51,517 nucleotides of DNA from an uncultured Geobacter sp. (GTDB taxonomy: Bacteria; Desulfobacterota; Desulfuromonadia; Geobacterales; Geobacteraceae), in the NCBI GenBank assembly GCA_903925075.1, contig CAIYDQ010000156.1, positions 1 through 51,517 on the forward strand. Reading direction: 5' to 3'. The notes under the pieces were generated by a model. It was given only the letters and a program-made list of their open reading frames with translations. It did no database searches and was not told where the DNA came from. This document shows positions 17,139 through 26,056 of this stretch, in pieces. Each line of letters opens with the position of its first letter. Position 1 is the first letter of the stretch. Position numbers and translations under genes: made by a program.

Positions 17139-17870
17139 ATGCAACTGGCGGCACGCTGCAGAAAATGCGGCAGGGTTATGAAAAGCGAGCGGGTGGACAG
17201 TTACCGGGTGAAGATGAGTTGCAGTTGCGGCTTTTCCGACTTCCGCACCCAGACCGAGCGGGTGAAGACGGTCAACCCCTTCTATCACAAGGCGGGCTTC
17301 ACCCCCTTCGTGGAGAGCGAGAAGGGGAAGATGGTGCTCACCATGCAGAAGGCCAACCGCGAGCACCTGGAAATCATCTCGCTTGAGGAAATCAGCATGC
17401 TGGTCTCCTCCGACTTCGACCTTCCCGAGGTGCTGCAAAACGTGGCGGCCAAGATCGCCGAGCAGCTGAAGGTCAGCGTCTGCTCCATCTATCTGATGTC
17501 CGAGGGGGATCTGCTCTTGGCCGCCACCTACGGCTTCGACCCCTCCTTCATCGGCAAGATCCGCATCCGGATAGGCGAGGGGATCACCGGCACCGTCGCC
17601 CGCGAGCGGCAGTACATCTCCCTGAACAGCGCCTCCCAGGATCCGCGCTACAAGAACTTTCCGGAGTTGCAGGAAGAGAAGTACAATTCCATGCTCTCCT
17701 TCCCGATCGCCGACAAGCAGGACCTCTACGGCGTGATCAACGTCAACAGCACCACCATGAAAACCTTCACCGAGGACGAGATCTATTTCGTCTCGATCAT
17801 CGCCAATCTCATCCTGAGCGCCGTCAAGCTCAGGAAGAAATTCGCGGCGGGGGACCGAGGCGCGGCTTGA
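17139..17870 (+). CDS. Zinc-ribbon GAF-domain sensor protein
   Basis: 243 residues with no kinase or output domain visible. The N-terminus carries CRKCG and CSCG, a small zinc ribbon (residues 7-31). A GAF domain occupies about 85-235 (MLVSSDFDLPEVLQNVAAKIAEQL, GEGITGTVARERQY and FPIADKQDLYGVINV). The start follows AAGGAGAGC. It is followed by a response regulator with its own promoter overlapping this gene's end. A redox or metal role for the ribbon is possible but not shown. Confidence 0.72.
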   Translation: MQLAARCRKCGRVMKSERVDSYRVKMSCSCGFSDFRTQTERVKTVNPFYHKAGFTPFVESEKGKMVLTMQKANREHLEIISLEEISMLVSSDFDLPEVLQNVAAKIAEQLKVSVCSIYLMSEGDLLLAATYGFDPSFIGKIRIRIGEGITGTVARERQYISLNSASQDPRYKNFPELQEEKYNSMLSFPIADKQDLYGVINVNSTTMKTFTEDEIYFVSIIANLILSAVKLRKKFAAGDRGAA

Positions 17871-17894
17871 CAATGCGGCTGCCCGTGCTAGAAT
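17867..17894 (+). promoter_or_regulatory. Sigma-70 promoter of the single-domain response regulator
   Basis: TTGACA (17867-17872), 16 bp, TAGAAT (17889-17894). The -35 overlaps the GAF gene's stop codon. Confidence 0.6.
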
Positions 17895-17934
17895 CGGGTC
17901 TGCTTTTTTTAATAAATTAGCCGGAGAAGGTACT

Positions 17935-18315
17935 TTGCCAAAGCAGCCCAAGCGCATACTGATCGTGGACGACGAGGAAAACGCGCGCATCGGACTCTCC
18001 CGGCTCTTGGCCAGGGAAGGTTTCCTGGTCGACAGCGTGGCCAACGGTTTCGAGGCGCTCAACTTCCTGCGCGAGCAGGAGGTGAACCTGATCGTCACCG
18101 ACATAAACATGCCGCAGATGAACGGCATCGCCTTCTTAAAGGAGCTCAACCGCAGCCACCCGCACAGCAACGTGATCATGATCACCGCCCACGGCGGGGT
18201 GGAGTCGTACATAGAAGCCATGAACCTGGGCGCGTTCGAGTACATCAACAAGCCGGTGAAGATCGACGAGCTGAAGTCGATCGTGAAAAAAATCTTCAAG
18301 GAAACGAGCCACTGA
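17935..18315 (+). CDS. Single-domain response regulator (receiver only)
   Basis: 126-residue CheY-like receiver with D12-D13, phospho-acceptor D56 (IVTDINMP), T at ITAHGG and K in INKPVK. No output domain is present. The start is a TTG at 17935 behind GGAGAAGG; no ATG is nearby. It may act as a phospho-relay partner of the receiver-kinase at 19013. Its stop codon runs straight into a run of 26-bp tandem repeats. Confidence 0.85.
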   Translation: MPKQPKRILIVDDEENARIGLSRLLAREGFLVDSVANGFEALNFLREQEVNLIVTDINMPQMNGIAFLKELNRSHPHSNVIMITAHGGVESYIEAMNLGAFEYINKPVKIDELKSIVKKIFKETSH

Positions 18316-18434
18316 TGCGATGATGGGAAGCAAGAACGTTGTGCGATGATGGGAAGCAAGCCGTTGGTGCAATGATGGATGGGAAACGAACCACTGATGC
18401 GATGATGGGAAGCAAGCCGCTGATGCAATGATGC
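18316..18434 (+). repeat. Imperfect ~26-bp tandem repeat, five copies
   Basis: Units based on GCGATGATGGGAAGCAAG begin at 18318, 18343, 18369, 18399 and 18425, spaced 25, 26, 30 (with a 4-bp ATGG insertion) and 26 bp. The array starts at the stop codon of the response regulator and ends 30 bp before the next start codon. The units are not multiples of three and I do not read them as coding. Confidence 0.8.
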
Positions 18435-18463
18435 CATGCACTACCAATGACAGGGGGTTCCAG

Positions 18464-18907
18464 ATGCCAGCATTCGACAAGATTCTCTTCGCCACCGATT
18501 TTTCTGAGAGTTCAGAGCACGCCTTCCAGTACGCCCTTTCCCTGGCCAAGCAGTTCCAGAGTCGACTGACCATCCTGCACGTCATCAACGAGCCGGTTGA
18601 CCTGCGCGGCTTCTACGTGCCGCATGTCTCCTTCGAGAATCTGGAGAAGGAGATCGAGGAGGGAGCGCAAAAGATGATGGCCAAATTTTGCGAGACCCAT
18701 GCCGCCGATTACAAGCGATTCGAGACGGTGATCGTCACCGGCATTCCCTACGAGGAGATCCTGAAGCGGGCGGAGAGCGACGGCTCTTCCTGCATCGTGC
18801 TCGGCACCCAGGGGAGAAGCGGCATCGACCACCTGCTTTTCGGCAGCACCGCCGAACGCGTGGTGAGAAAAGCGCTCTGTCCGGTTGTGACCGTCAGGCA
18901 TCCCTGA
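18464..18907 (+). CDS. Universal stress protein (UspA family, ATP-binding type)
   Basis: 147-residue Usp-fold protein beginning FDKILFATDFSESSEHAF, with the ATP-binding signature GTQGRSGIDHLLFGSTAERV (GxxGxG...GST). The start at 18464 follows CAGGGGG; an in-frame start 36 bp upstream lies in the repeat array and is less likely. The family is induced under starvation and stress. A terminator follows. Confidence 0.92.
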   Translation: MPAFDKILFATDFSESSEHAFQYALSLAKQFQSRLTILHVINEPVDLRGFYVPHVSFENLEKEIEEGAQKMMAKFCETHAADYKRFETVIVTGIPYEEILKRAESDGSSCIVLGTQGRSGIDHLLFGSTAERVVRKALCPVVTVRHP

Positions 18908-18933
18908 CGCGGTCACTGTCGCCTTACCTATTG

Positions 18934-18960
18934 CGGGGCAGCCTTTGCTGCCCCTTTTTC
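18934..18960 (+). terminator. Intrinsic terminator after the universal stress protein
   Basis: GGGGCAGC-CTTT-GCTGCCCC followed by TTTTT. Confidence 0.88.
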
Positions 18961-19012
18961 ATTTGAACCGGAAAATCGATTCGATCGCCAAAGTCAAGAA
19001 GGATGCAGGCCC

Positions 19013-20203
19013 ATGAGCATTACCCAGAAACAGCCGCGCGGCCGCGTGCTGATCATCGACGACGAGAAAGTGATCCTGGATCTGACCGCCATCATCCTCA
19101 AGAACCGCGGCTACCAGGTCTTCACCGCCTTGAGCGCCCAGCAGGGGCTTGAGGCGATCGAGGCCGAGCGTCCCCAGTTGGTCCTGTTGGACTACATGAT
19201 GCCGAACATGGACGGCCTGACCGCGCTGAAGGAGATCAGGCGGCTGTACCCGGAATGCTACGTGATCATGTTCACCGGCAAGGGGAGCGAGTCGATCGCC
19301 GTCGACCTGATGAAAGCCGGCGCCTGCGACTATATCCTGAAGCCCTTCAACAACCAGGACATGGTGGAGCGGATCGAGAAGGCGCTCAAGCTGCGCGCGG
19401 TCGAGCTGCAGAACCGGGCGCTGTTGAGCGAGCGCGAGCGGCTTTTGGCCGAGATCGCCGAGTGGAACCGGGAGCTTGAGGCGCGCGTGCAGGAGAAGGG
19501 CGAGGAGCTGAGGCTGGCCCAGGCCGAGATCGTGCAGTCGGAAAAACTGGTGGCCTTGGGCTACCTGTCGGCCGGCATGGCGCACAGCATCAGGAATCCG
19601 CTGAACTCCATCGCCTTGTTCGTGCAGTTGATCAAGAGCGGGCTGGACGAGCCGGAGCGCCAGGATTACGTGGAAAAGATCCTGAAAGAGGTGGACCGGA
19701 TCGACGGCATTCTCGGCCAACTGCTGCACGCCGCCAAAAGGCCGCGATTCGAGATCAGCGAAGTGCGGGTCGACCGCGTCCTGGAGAACACCCTGGAAGT
19801 CTTCGCGCCGCAGCTCAACCAGAAGCGGATCACGGTGCTCTCCGAGGTGAGGAGCGTGCCTCCGGCCATCAAGGCGGATCCGATCGAGATCGAACAGATC
19901 TTCACCAATCTGTTTCTCAATTCCATCCACGTGATGTCGGAGCAGGGGACGCTCGGCGTGCAATTGGACCACGACGACAGCTACATCAGCCTGCGCGTTT
20001 CCGACACCGGCCCGGGCATCCCGCCGGAGAACCTGCAAAACGTCTTCGACCCCTTTTTCACCACCAACAGCCGGGGGACCGGCCTCGGCCTCTCGGTGGT
20101 GCTGCGCATCGTCAAGACCTACCAGGGCAAAATCGAGGTGGAGAAGAGCGACGCCTCGGGCACCACCTTCATGGTGCGGCTGCCGATCGGAGCAACCGTT
20201 TGA
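19013..20203 (+). CDS. Receiver-histidine kinase fusion (soluble)
   Basis: 396 residues in the order receiver, coiled linker, HisKA, HATPase. The receiver (10-130) has D60 (VLLDYMMPNMD). The HisKA His is about 191 in AHSIRNPLNSI, the AtoS/NtrB-like H-box, and the HATPase motifs are NLFLNSIHVM, DTGPGIPPENL and GTGLGLSVVLRIV. No TM segment is present, so it takes its input from another kinase or a partner through the receiver. The start is the ATG at 19013; GGA-like bases upstream are weak. Partner output unknown. Confidence 0.85.
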   Translation: MSITQKQPRGRVLIIDDEKVILDLTAIILKNRGYQVFTALSAQQGLEAIEAERPQLVLLDYMMPNMDGLTALKEIRRLYPECYVIMFTGKGSESIAVDLMKAGACDYILKPFNNQDMVERIEKALKLRAVELQNRALLSERERLLAEIAEWNRELEARVQEKGEELRLAQAEIVQSEKLVALGYLSAGMAHSIRNPLNSIALFVQLIKSGLDEPERQDYVEKILKEVDRIDGILGQLLHAAKRPRFEISEVRVDRVLENTLEVFAPQLNQKRITVLSEVRSVPPAIKADPIEIEQIFTNLFLNSIHVMSEQGTLGVQLDHDDSYISLRVSDTGPGIPPENLQNVFDPFFTTNSRGTGLGLSVVLRIVKTYQGKIEVEKSDASGTTFMVRLPIGATV

Positions 20204-20398
20204 GCCGCCTTGGTGCGCTTTCCCTTTCCTTTTGGGACTCTTTTTTGTATCATGGCCCTTTACTGGGGCGCCCGCGCCCCCGGACGGGCGCCGAGCGCGC
20301 CGACGCCGCAAGCCACCTCGCCTCTGATGCCGCCATCGTCGTCGATTTGCCGCTCGACGGCGGCCAGCGCGGCAAAAGCGCCGCCTGACGGAAAACCC

Positions 20399-21970
20399 AT
20401 GCCATTTCAGCTGTGCAATCTCACCCTGAACCCGGGTGAGGACGAATCTTCCCTCCGCTTGCTGGTAGCCCAGAGACTGGGCATCCGCGAGTCCGAGATC
20501 ACCTCCCTCTCTCTGGTAAGAAAAGGGGTGGATGCCCGCAAGAAGGGGAGGATCAAGCTGGTCTACACGGTGGAGTTCGCCCTGAGAGACGAGTCGGCGC
20601 TGACGGCGGGGAACGACCTGTCGCGCCTGGAGCCGCTGCCGGAGCGCTCCTTCCCAAAGCTCGCCCCGCAGGCGGGGATCGTCATCGTCGGCATGGGGCC
20701 TGCCGGGCTTTTCGCCGCCTTGCGGCTCGCCGAGTACGGAGTGAGCGCGACCCTTTTGGAGCGCGGCTGCGAGGTCGATCAGCGCGCGCGCGACGTCGCC
20801 CGCTTCTGGCGCGACGGCGCGCTCATGGCCGAGAGCAACGTGCAGTTCGGAGAGGGGGGGGCGGGGACCTTCTCGGACGGCAAGCTCACGACGAGGGTGA
20901 AGGACGCCAACGCGCCCTGGGTGCTCAAACAACTGGTCCGCTTCGGCGCGCCTCCGGAGATACTCTACGCCGCCAAACCGCACATCGGCACCGACCGGCT
21001 GCGCGCCGTGGTGCGGGGCATCAGGGGAAGGCTCCTGGAGGCGGGGTTCGAAATCAACTTCGGCAGCAGGCTCAGCGGCCTCAGGCTCCATCAGGGAAGG
21101 CTCAGCGGGATCGTGGTGAACGACGAGGCGGAGCGCGCCTGCGGGACGCTGGTGCTGGCGCCCGGTCACAGCGCCCGGGACACCTACGCCATGCTGCACG
21201 AGGCGGGGGTCGCCCTGCAGCAAAAGCCGTTCGCGGTCGGTCTGCGGGTGGAGCATCCGCAGGCCTTGATCGACGCCATACAGTACGGGGAGAAGGCGCA
21301 CCCGAGCCTGCCGCCGGCCGAATACGCGCAGGCCTACAACAACGACCGGACCGGGCGTTCCGCCTACTCGTTCTGCATGTGCCCCGGAGGGGTGGTGGTG
21401 GCGGCGGCCTCGGAGCCGGGCGGGGTGGTAGTGAACGGCATGAGCGGTTACCGCCGCAACTCTCCTTACGCCAACTCGGCCCTGGTGGCGACGGTGGGAC
21501 CGGCCGATTTCGCCGACGGCTCGGCGCTGGCGGGGATCGAGTTGCAGCGGCTCCTGGAGCGCCGCGCCTACCAGGCGGCGGGGGGGGGCTACCTGGCGCC
21601 GGCGCAAAGCCTGCTGGCTTTTCTGGGCAAGGGGAGGGGGCGCATCGTCTCCAGCTATCGTCCCGGCGTGACCGAGAGCGATCTGGCGGCGCTTTTGCCA
21701 AGCGCGGTGGTCGAGACCCTAAGAGAAGGTATCCTCTTTTTCGAGCGGCGCATGCGCGGCTTTATCAGCGCCGAGGCGACCCTCACCGGCGTGGAGACCA
21801 GGACCTCGGCCCCGGTCCGCATCGTGCGCGGCCCCGACCTGCAGTCCGTAAGCCATGCCGGGCTCTACCCTACCGGCGAGGGTGCCGGTTATGCCGGCGG
21901 CATCATGAGCGCCGCTTTGGACGGCATCAGGGTGGCGGACGCCATCGCCCAGCGCCTGCAACAGTCTTGA
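20399..21970 (+). CDS. FAD-dependent dehydrogenase (COG2509-type)
   Basis: Cytoplasmic flavoprotein of 523 residues with an N-terminal small domain (1-90) and the FAD-binding GxGxxG at about 100-120 (IVIVGMGPAGLFAALRLAE...LLERG). FGEGGAGTFSDGKLTTR and GAGYAGGIMSAALDG near the C-terminus mark the uncharacterised group related to fumarate-reductase-like flavoproteins. I placed the start at 20399 because the preceding 190 bp encodes low-complexity Pro/Ser residues unlike the family. The substrate is unknown. Confidence 0.8.
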   Translation: MPFQLCNLTLNPGEDESSLRLLVAQRLGIRESEITSLSLVRKGVDARKKGRIKLVYTVEFALRDESALTAGNDLSRLEPLPERSFPKLAPQAGIVIVGMGPAGLFAALRLAEYGVSATLLERGCEVDQRARDVARFWRDGALMAESNVQFGEGGAGTFSDGKLTTRVKDANAPWVLKQLVRFGAPPEILYAAKPHIGTDRLRAVVRGIRGRLLEAGFEINFGSRLSGLRLHQGRLSGIVVNDEAERACGTLVLAPGHSARDTYAMLHEAGVALQQKPFAVGLRVEHPQALIDAIQYGEKAHPSLPPAEYAQAYNNDRTGRSAYSFCMCPGGVVVAAASEPGGVVVNGMSGYRRNSPYANSALVATVGPADFADGSALAGIELQRLLERRAYQAAGGGYLAPAQSLLAFLGKGRGRIVSSYRPGVTESDLAALLPSAVVETLREGILFFERRMRGFISAEATLTGVETRTSAPVRIVRGPDLQSVSHAGLYPTGEGAGYAGGIMSAALDGIRVADAIAQRLQQS

Positions 21971-22021
21971 CCAGTCCGACCTCCGAGCAGTCGGAGCGTC
22001 CAAGAACAACAAGGAGTTCAC

Positions 22022-23215
22022 TTGAAAAAGAAATGCGTGGCCGACATCAAGGACCGTGACCTGGTGGATGCGGTCTTCCTGGTCAAGGACAAAATCCTGG
22101 CCATGGCCAAGAACGGCAAGCCGTACCTCACCCTGAAACTGATGGACAAAAGCGGCGAGGTGGACGCGAAGGTCTGGGACAACGCGGACGAGGTCGGCAC
22201 GCTGTTCGACAAAAACGACTTCCTGGCGGTGCGCGCCAAGGCCAGCATCTACCTGGGAAAGATGCAACTGATCCTTTCCGAGTTGAAGCTGGTCCCGGAA
22301 GATCAGGTCGACCTGGCCGATTTCCTGCCGGAGACCGAGCGCGACATAAACATCATGGTCGGGGAGTTGCAGGCGCTGCTGGCGTCGCTCAAGGACCCCG
22401 ACCTGGCGAGGCTCCTGCGCTGTTTTTTCGACGACCCCGAGCTGTTGGCGCAGTTCCGGGTGGCGCCGGCCGCCAAGGGGATGCACCACGTCTACCTGGG
22501 CGGACTGCTGGAGCACTCGCTGGCCGTGGCCAAGCTGGTGGACGCCATGGCTCCGCTCTACCAGGGACTGAACCGCGACCTGCTGATCGCCGGCGCGCTC
22601 CTGCACGATATCGGCAAGGTGCGCGAAATGACCTATATGCGCTCCTTCGATTACACCGACGAGGGGAAGCTGATCGGCCACATCACCATCGGTGTCGAGA
22701 TGCTGCAGGAACGGATCTCCTCCCTCCCCGGCTTTCCGGTGGAATTGGGCATGCTCTTAAAGCACATGCTCCTCTCCCATCACGGCCAGTACGAGTACGG
22801 CTCCCCCAAGCGTCCCAAGACCATGGAGGCGACCATCCTCAACTACCTGGACGACCTTGATTCCAAGATCAACGGCATCAAGACCCATATCAAGAAGGAG
22901 CCGGACAACCCGTCGCGCTGGACTTCCTACCACCGGCTCTACGACCGTTATTTCTTCAAGGTGAATTGCCTGCAGGGTGAGGAACTGGAACTCTCCGAAG
23001 AACCGCCGCAGCCCGAACCGCAGCCGGTTTCACGGCCGGTTCAGCAAGCTGCTCCGCAGGCGGCTCCGCATACGGCACAACAGCCGGTTCAACAGCCGGT
23101 TCAGCACCCCTCCGCCCCGCGGCAGGAAGGGGCGCGCGGCAAGGAAGACGCCCGCAAATCGTTCAGCAACAGCCCGTTCGCGGCGCTCAAAAAAGATAAT
23201 ATCGAGCTGTCTTAA
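22022..23215 (+). CDS. YhaM-type 3'-5' exoribonuclease (OB-fold + HD domain)
   Basis: 397 residues with a TTG start at 22022 behind AAGGAG. An OB-fold nucleic-acid domain (about 15-95) is followed by an HD phosphohydrolase domain (150-290) with HHVYLGGLLEHSL and ALLHDIGKVREM, metal residues intact. The C-terminal 75 residues are a disordered Gln/Pro/Ala tail of QPV repeats, which YhaM proteins usually lack. It probably trims RNA or DNA 3' ends. It is followed 44 bp later by a metallo-hydrolase gene. Confidence 0.82.
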   Translation: MKKKCVADIKDRDLVDAVFLVKDKILAMAKNGKPYLTLKLMDKSGEVDAKVWDNADEVGTLFDKNDFLAVRAKASIYLGKMQLILSELKLVPEDQVDLADFLPETERDINIMVGELQALLASLKDPDLARLLRCFFDDPELLAQFRVAPAAKGMHHVYLGGLLEHSLAVAKLVDAMAPLYQGLNRDLLIAGALLHDIGKVREMTYMRSFDYTDEGKLIGHITIGVEMLQERISSLPGFPVELGMLLKHMLLSHHGQYEYGSPKRPKTMEATILNYLDDLDSKINGIKTHIKKEPDNPSRWTSYHRLYDRYFFKVNCLQGEELELSEEPPQPEPQPVSRPVQQAAPQAAPHTAQQPVQQPVQHPSAPRQEGARGKEDARKSFSNSPFAALKKDNIELS

Positions 23216-23259
23216 AATATCCGGGACCGGCACTGGGTCCCATTGGGAGGCAACGTCAT

Positions 23260-23889
23260 ATGTTGATGGAAACCATAGTAGTAGGGCCGCTGGGGGTGAA
23301 CTCCTTCATTCTTGGGGACAAGCAGAGCAACGAGGGGGTGGTGGTCGACCCCGGCGCGGATGGAGAGCTGATCCTGGCGGCCGTCGCCCGATTCGGCCTG
23401 AAGATCAAGTACGTCATCAATACCCACGGGCACTTCGACCATATCGGCTGCAACAAGCAGATCAAGGAGCAGACCGGCGCGGAATTGCTGATCCACGAAA
23501 AGGACCTGTGGCTCTTGTCCGAGGCTGCCCGCAGCGCCCGGCAGTTCGGCCTGAAGGTGGATGATTCGCCGCTTCCGGACCGCTACCTGACCGACGGCCT
23601 GCGCCTTGATTTCGGCAAGCGGAGCATCGAGGTGCTGCACACCCCCGGCCATACGCCCGGAGGGTGTTCGCTTTATTTGCGCGACGAGCAATTGGTGATC
23701 ACCGGCGACACCCTGTTCGCCGACTCGGTCGGCCGCACCGACCTGCCGGGCGGCTCCCACGAGCAACTGATCGCCTCCATCAAGGCGAAGCTGATGCCGC
23801 TTGCCGACGAGACGGTGGTCTGGCCCGGACACGGTCCGTCCAGCAGCATCGGCCGGGAGCGCCGCTACAACCCGTACCTGAACGAATAG
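23260..23889 (+). CDS. MBL-fold metallo-hydrolase (glyoxalase II-like)
   Basis: 209-residue metallo-beta-lactamase fold protein with the metal site THGHFDHIG (HxHxDH), HTPGHTPGG, TGDTLF and WPGHGP. Its length matches the single-domain group that includes glyoxalase II-like and persulfide-type hydrolases. The start is at 23260 with GGGAGG upstream; a second ATG 6 bp later could also serve. The substrate is not predictable from this fold. Confidence 0.85.
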   Translation: MLMETIVVGPLGVNSFILGDKQSNEGVVVDPGADGELILAAVARFGLKIKYVINTHGHFDHIGCNKQIKEQTGAELLIHEKDLWLLSEAARSARQFGLKVDDSPLPDRYLTDGLRLDFGKRSIEVLHTPGHTPGGCSLYLRDEQLVITGDTLFADSVGRTDLPGGSHEQLIASIKAKLMPLADETVVWPGHGPSSSIGRERRYNPYLNE

Positions 23890-23898
23890 GGGGCTCCC

Positions 23899-25095
23899 AT
23901 GCTGAGAGGCAAAACGATCCTGCTCGGAGTCACGGGGGGGATCGCCGTTTACAAGGCCGTGGAACTTCTGCGCCTGCTCACCAAGGCCGGCGCGGCGGTC
24001 CACGTGGTGATGACCCGCGGGGCGACCGAGTTCGTGACGCCGCTCACCTTCCAGACGCTCTCGGGGCAGCCGGTGCACCTGGAACTGTTCAACCTGATCT
24101 CGGAGCAGCAGATCGGCCACATCTCGCTGGCGGAGCGGGCCGACCTGTGCATCGTGGCGCCGGCCACCGCCAACTTCGTCGGCAAGCTCGCCGGCGGCAT
24201 CGCCGACGACCTGTTGACAACCACCATCATGGCGACCAGGGCGCCGGTGCTGATCGCCCCCGCCATGAACGTCAACATGTATCAGAACCCGATCTACCGG
24301 GAGAACGAGGCGCGCCTGAAACGGCACGGCTATCTGTTCGCGGCTCCGGCCTGCGGCATGCTGGCCTGCGGTTACGAAGGGGAGGGGAAGCTGCAGACGC
24401 CCGAGGCGATCTTCGAGGAGGCGCTGGCGGCGCTCACCCCAAAGACTCTGGCCGGCGAGCGGATACTGGTCACGGCGGGTCCCACCCGCGAGGAGATCGA
24501 CCCGGTGCGCTACATCAGCAACCATTCTTCCGGAAAGATGGGGTACGCCATCGCCAGGGCGGCCTGGCTAGCCGGGGCCGAGGTGACCTTGGTGACCGGT
24601 CCGACGGCCATCGCCCCCCCTTACGGGGTCGGCGTGGTCCGAGTGGAGAGCGCGCTGGAGATGAGGGAGGCGGTGCTGGGACGGCTGGAGGAGACCGACG
24701 TGGTGATCAAGGCGGCGGCCGTCGCCGATTATCGGCCCAAGCTGCGGGCCCGGATGAAGGTGAAGAAGACCGCCGCCCAGCTTAGCATCGAGCTGGAAAA
24801 GAACCCCGACATCCTGGCCGAGATCGGCGCTCGCAAGGAGGGGCGCGTGCTGGTCGGATTCGCGGCGGAGACCGAGGAGCTGGTGAGGAACGCCACCTTG
24901 AAGCTTGAGGGGAAGAACCTCGACCTGATCGTCGCCAACGACGTCTCCCAGGAGGGGGCGGGTTTCAACGTCGACACCAACATCGTGAAGCTCTTGTTTC
25001 GCGACGGGCGCGTGGAGGAGTTGCCGCTCATGGGGAAGCACGAGTTGGCCGGGATTATCCTGGAAAGGGTCGAAGCGCTGCGCAGGGGGAAATAA
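23899..25095 (+). CDS. coaBC: Bifunctional phosphopantothenoylcysteine decarboxylase / phosphopantothenate-cysteine ligase
   Basis: Makes 4'-phosphopantetheine for coenzyme A in two steps. It has 398 residues. The N-terminal flavin decarboxylase (about 1-185) carries H74 (GHISLAERAD), PAMNVNMYQNP and C157 (GMLACGYEG). The C-terminal CTP-dependent ligase (about 190-398) shows AGPTREEIDPVR, SSGKMGYAIA and NDVSQEG. The start is at 23899, 9 bp after the preceding gene, so probably co-transcribed. It is convergent with the phospholipase-like gene, 6 bp apart. Confidence 0.95.
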   Translation: MLRGKTILLGVTGGIAVYKAVELLRLLTKAGAAVHVVMTRGATEFVTPLTFQTLSGQPVHLELFNLISEQQIGHISLAERADLCIVAPATANFVGKLAGGIADDLLTTTIMATRAPVLIAPAMNVNMYQNPIYRENEARLKRHGYLFAAPACGMLACGYEGEGKLQTPEAIFEEALAALTPKTLAGERILVTAGPTREEIDPVRYISNHSSGKMGYAIARAAWLAGAEVTLVTGPTAIAPPYGVGVVRVESALEMREAVLGRLEETDVVIKAAAVADYRPKLRARMKVKKTAAQLSIELEKNPDILAEIGARKEGRVLVGFAAETEELVRNATLKLEGKNLDLIVANDVSQEGAGFNVDTNIVKLLFRDGRVEELPLMGKHELAGIILERVEALRRGK

Positions 25096-25101
25096 GCCCT
25101 T

Positions 25102-26022
25102 TCACCCCGACAGGATCTGCAAAAGAAGTTCGGGCTCGCAAATCGCCTGCTTCAGCTTCGGTTTCAGCTCGCTCAACTCGGCGTAGGCCTGGGGCTTGGT
25201 GAGCTTGCCGCTTCGGTACAAAAGCCTCAGATTCTTGCGCACCGCCTCGCCGGTGGCCAAGGCCCGCTCGCCGGTGGGGTCCGCCCGATAGAAACGGGAC
25301 TTTTCGCCGTTGTTGAGAAAGTCGAAGACGGCCTCCTGGGCGAGCTGCATGTACTCCTCCCGGTCGCTCTCCTCGAGGGCGAAGCGGGACGAGTCGGACA
25401 GCGTCTGCAGCAGGCTTTGCCACTTCTCCAGGCGGCTCACCAGCAGGATGGAGTTGAAGATCCGCTTGTTGGTGGCAAAGGAAAAAATGGTGTCGGACAG
25501 CACCTTGCGCAGCAGATGGTCGTTCTTGCTGAAGTGCTCCCGGGACACCTTCTTTCCGGTCTCCCAGATCTCCTTTTCCACGTAGTTCTCGAAGCGCATC
25601 TCCCAGTAGGCGTGCTTGAGGGTGAGCGCCGGGAAACTCCTCATCACCTTGTAGGGCACGAAATAGTTGTGCGCGATGCAATCCGCCGCCAGGTGGCTCA
25701 GGTAGCCGTAGGCGCAGGCCATTTCCGAATCGTCGCCGGCCCGCTCCAGAATCTTGTGGCCGATGCGCCAGCGGTGGCAGTGTTGCAGGTAATGGGTGAA
25801 TTTTTTGCCGATGGTGATGTCGGCCGCGATGGTGCCGTAGAGGAAGTCGAAGGGATGGCTGCCGATGACGGCGGCGACCGCCGGTTCCAGGGCATCGAGG
25901 TGGGAGAGGACGTTCATCCCGAGTTGCAGGTGGATGCCGGCCCCCCAGGCGAGAGCCTGCTGGGGGAGGGCCAAGATCAGCAGCAGGGTTGCCGCAAGAA
26001 GTATAAACATGGCTATGAGCAT
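25102..26022 (-). CDS. Secreted zinc-dependent phospholipase C-like protein
   Basis: 306 residues with a signal peptide ending AWG. The mature N-terminus begins WGAGIHLQLG, and helical segments contain HPFDFLYGTIAADI, LSHLAADCIAHNYF and HAYWEMRFENYVE, the His/Asp/Trp pattern of the zinc-dependent phospholipase C family, which hydrolyses phospholipid head groups. Substrate and export route are inferred. The start ATG at 26022 has a poor ribosome site; an internal ATG at 26010 is an alternative. It is divergent from the glycosylase-like gene by 34 bp. Confidence 0.72.
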   Translation of the reverse strand: MLIAMFILLAATLLLILALPQQALAWGAGIHLQLGMNVLSHLDALEPAVAAVIGSHPFDFLYGTIAADITIGKKFTHYLQHCHRWRIGHKILERAGDDSEMACAYGYLSHLAADCIAHNYFVPYKVMRSFPALTLKHAYWEMRFENYVEKEIWETGKKVSREHFSKNDHLLRKVLSDTIFSFATNKRIFNSILLVSRLEKWQSLLQTLSDSSRFALEESDREEYMQLAQEAVFDFLNNGEKSRFYRADPTGERALATGEAVRKNLRLLYRSGKLTKPQAYAELSELKPKLKQAICEPELLLQILSG

Positions 26023-26056
26023 AGAGAAATAGCCGGGCGAAGTAAAGGAGTTTCGA

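Noticed and set aside
18316-18434. Coding extension of the response regulator through the repeats
   Set aside because: The stop codon precedes the array and all frames through it show unlike peptides.
18959-21607. Minus-strand open frame of 882 codons
   Set aside because: It overlaps the receiver kinase and FAD gene throughout and has no ribosome site or domain; a shadow.
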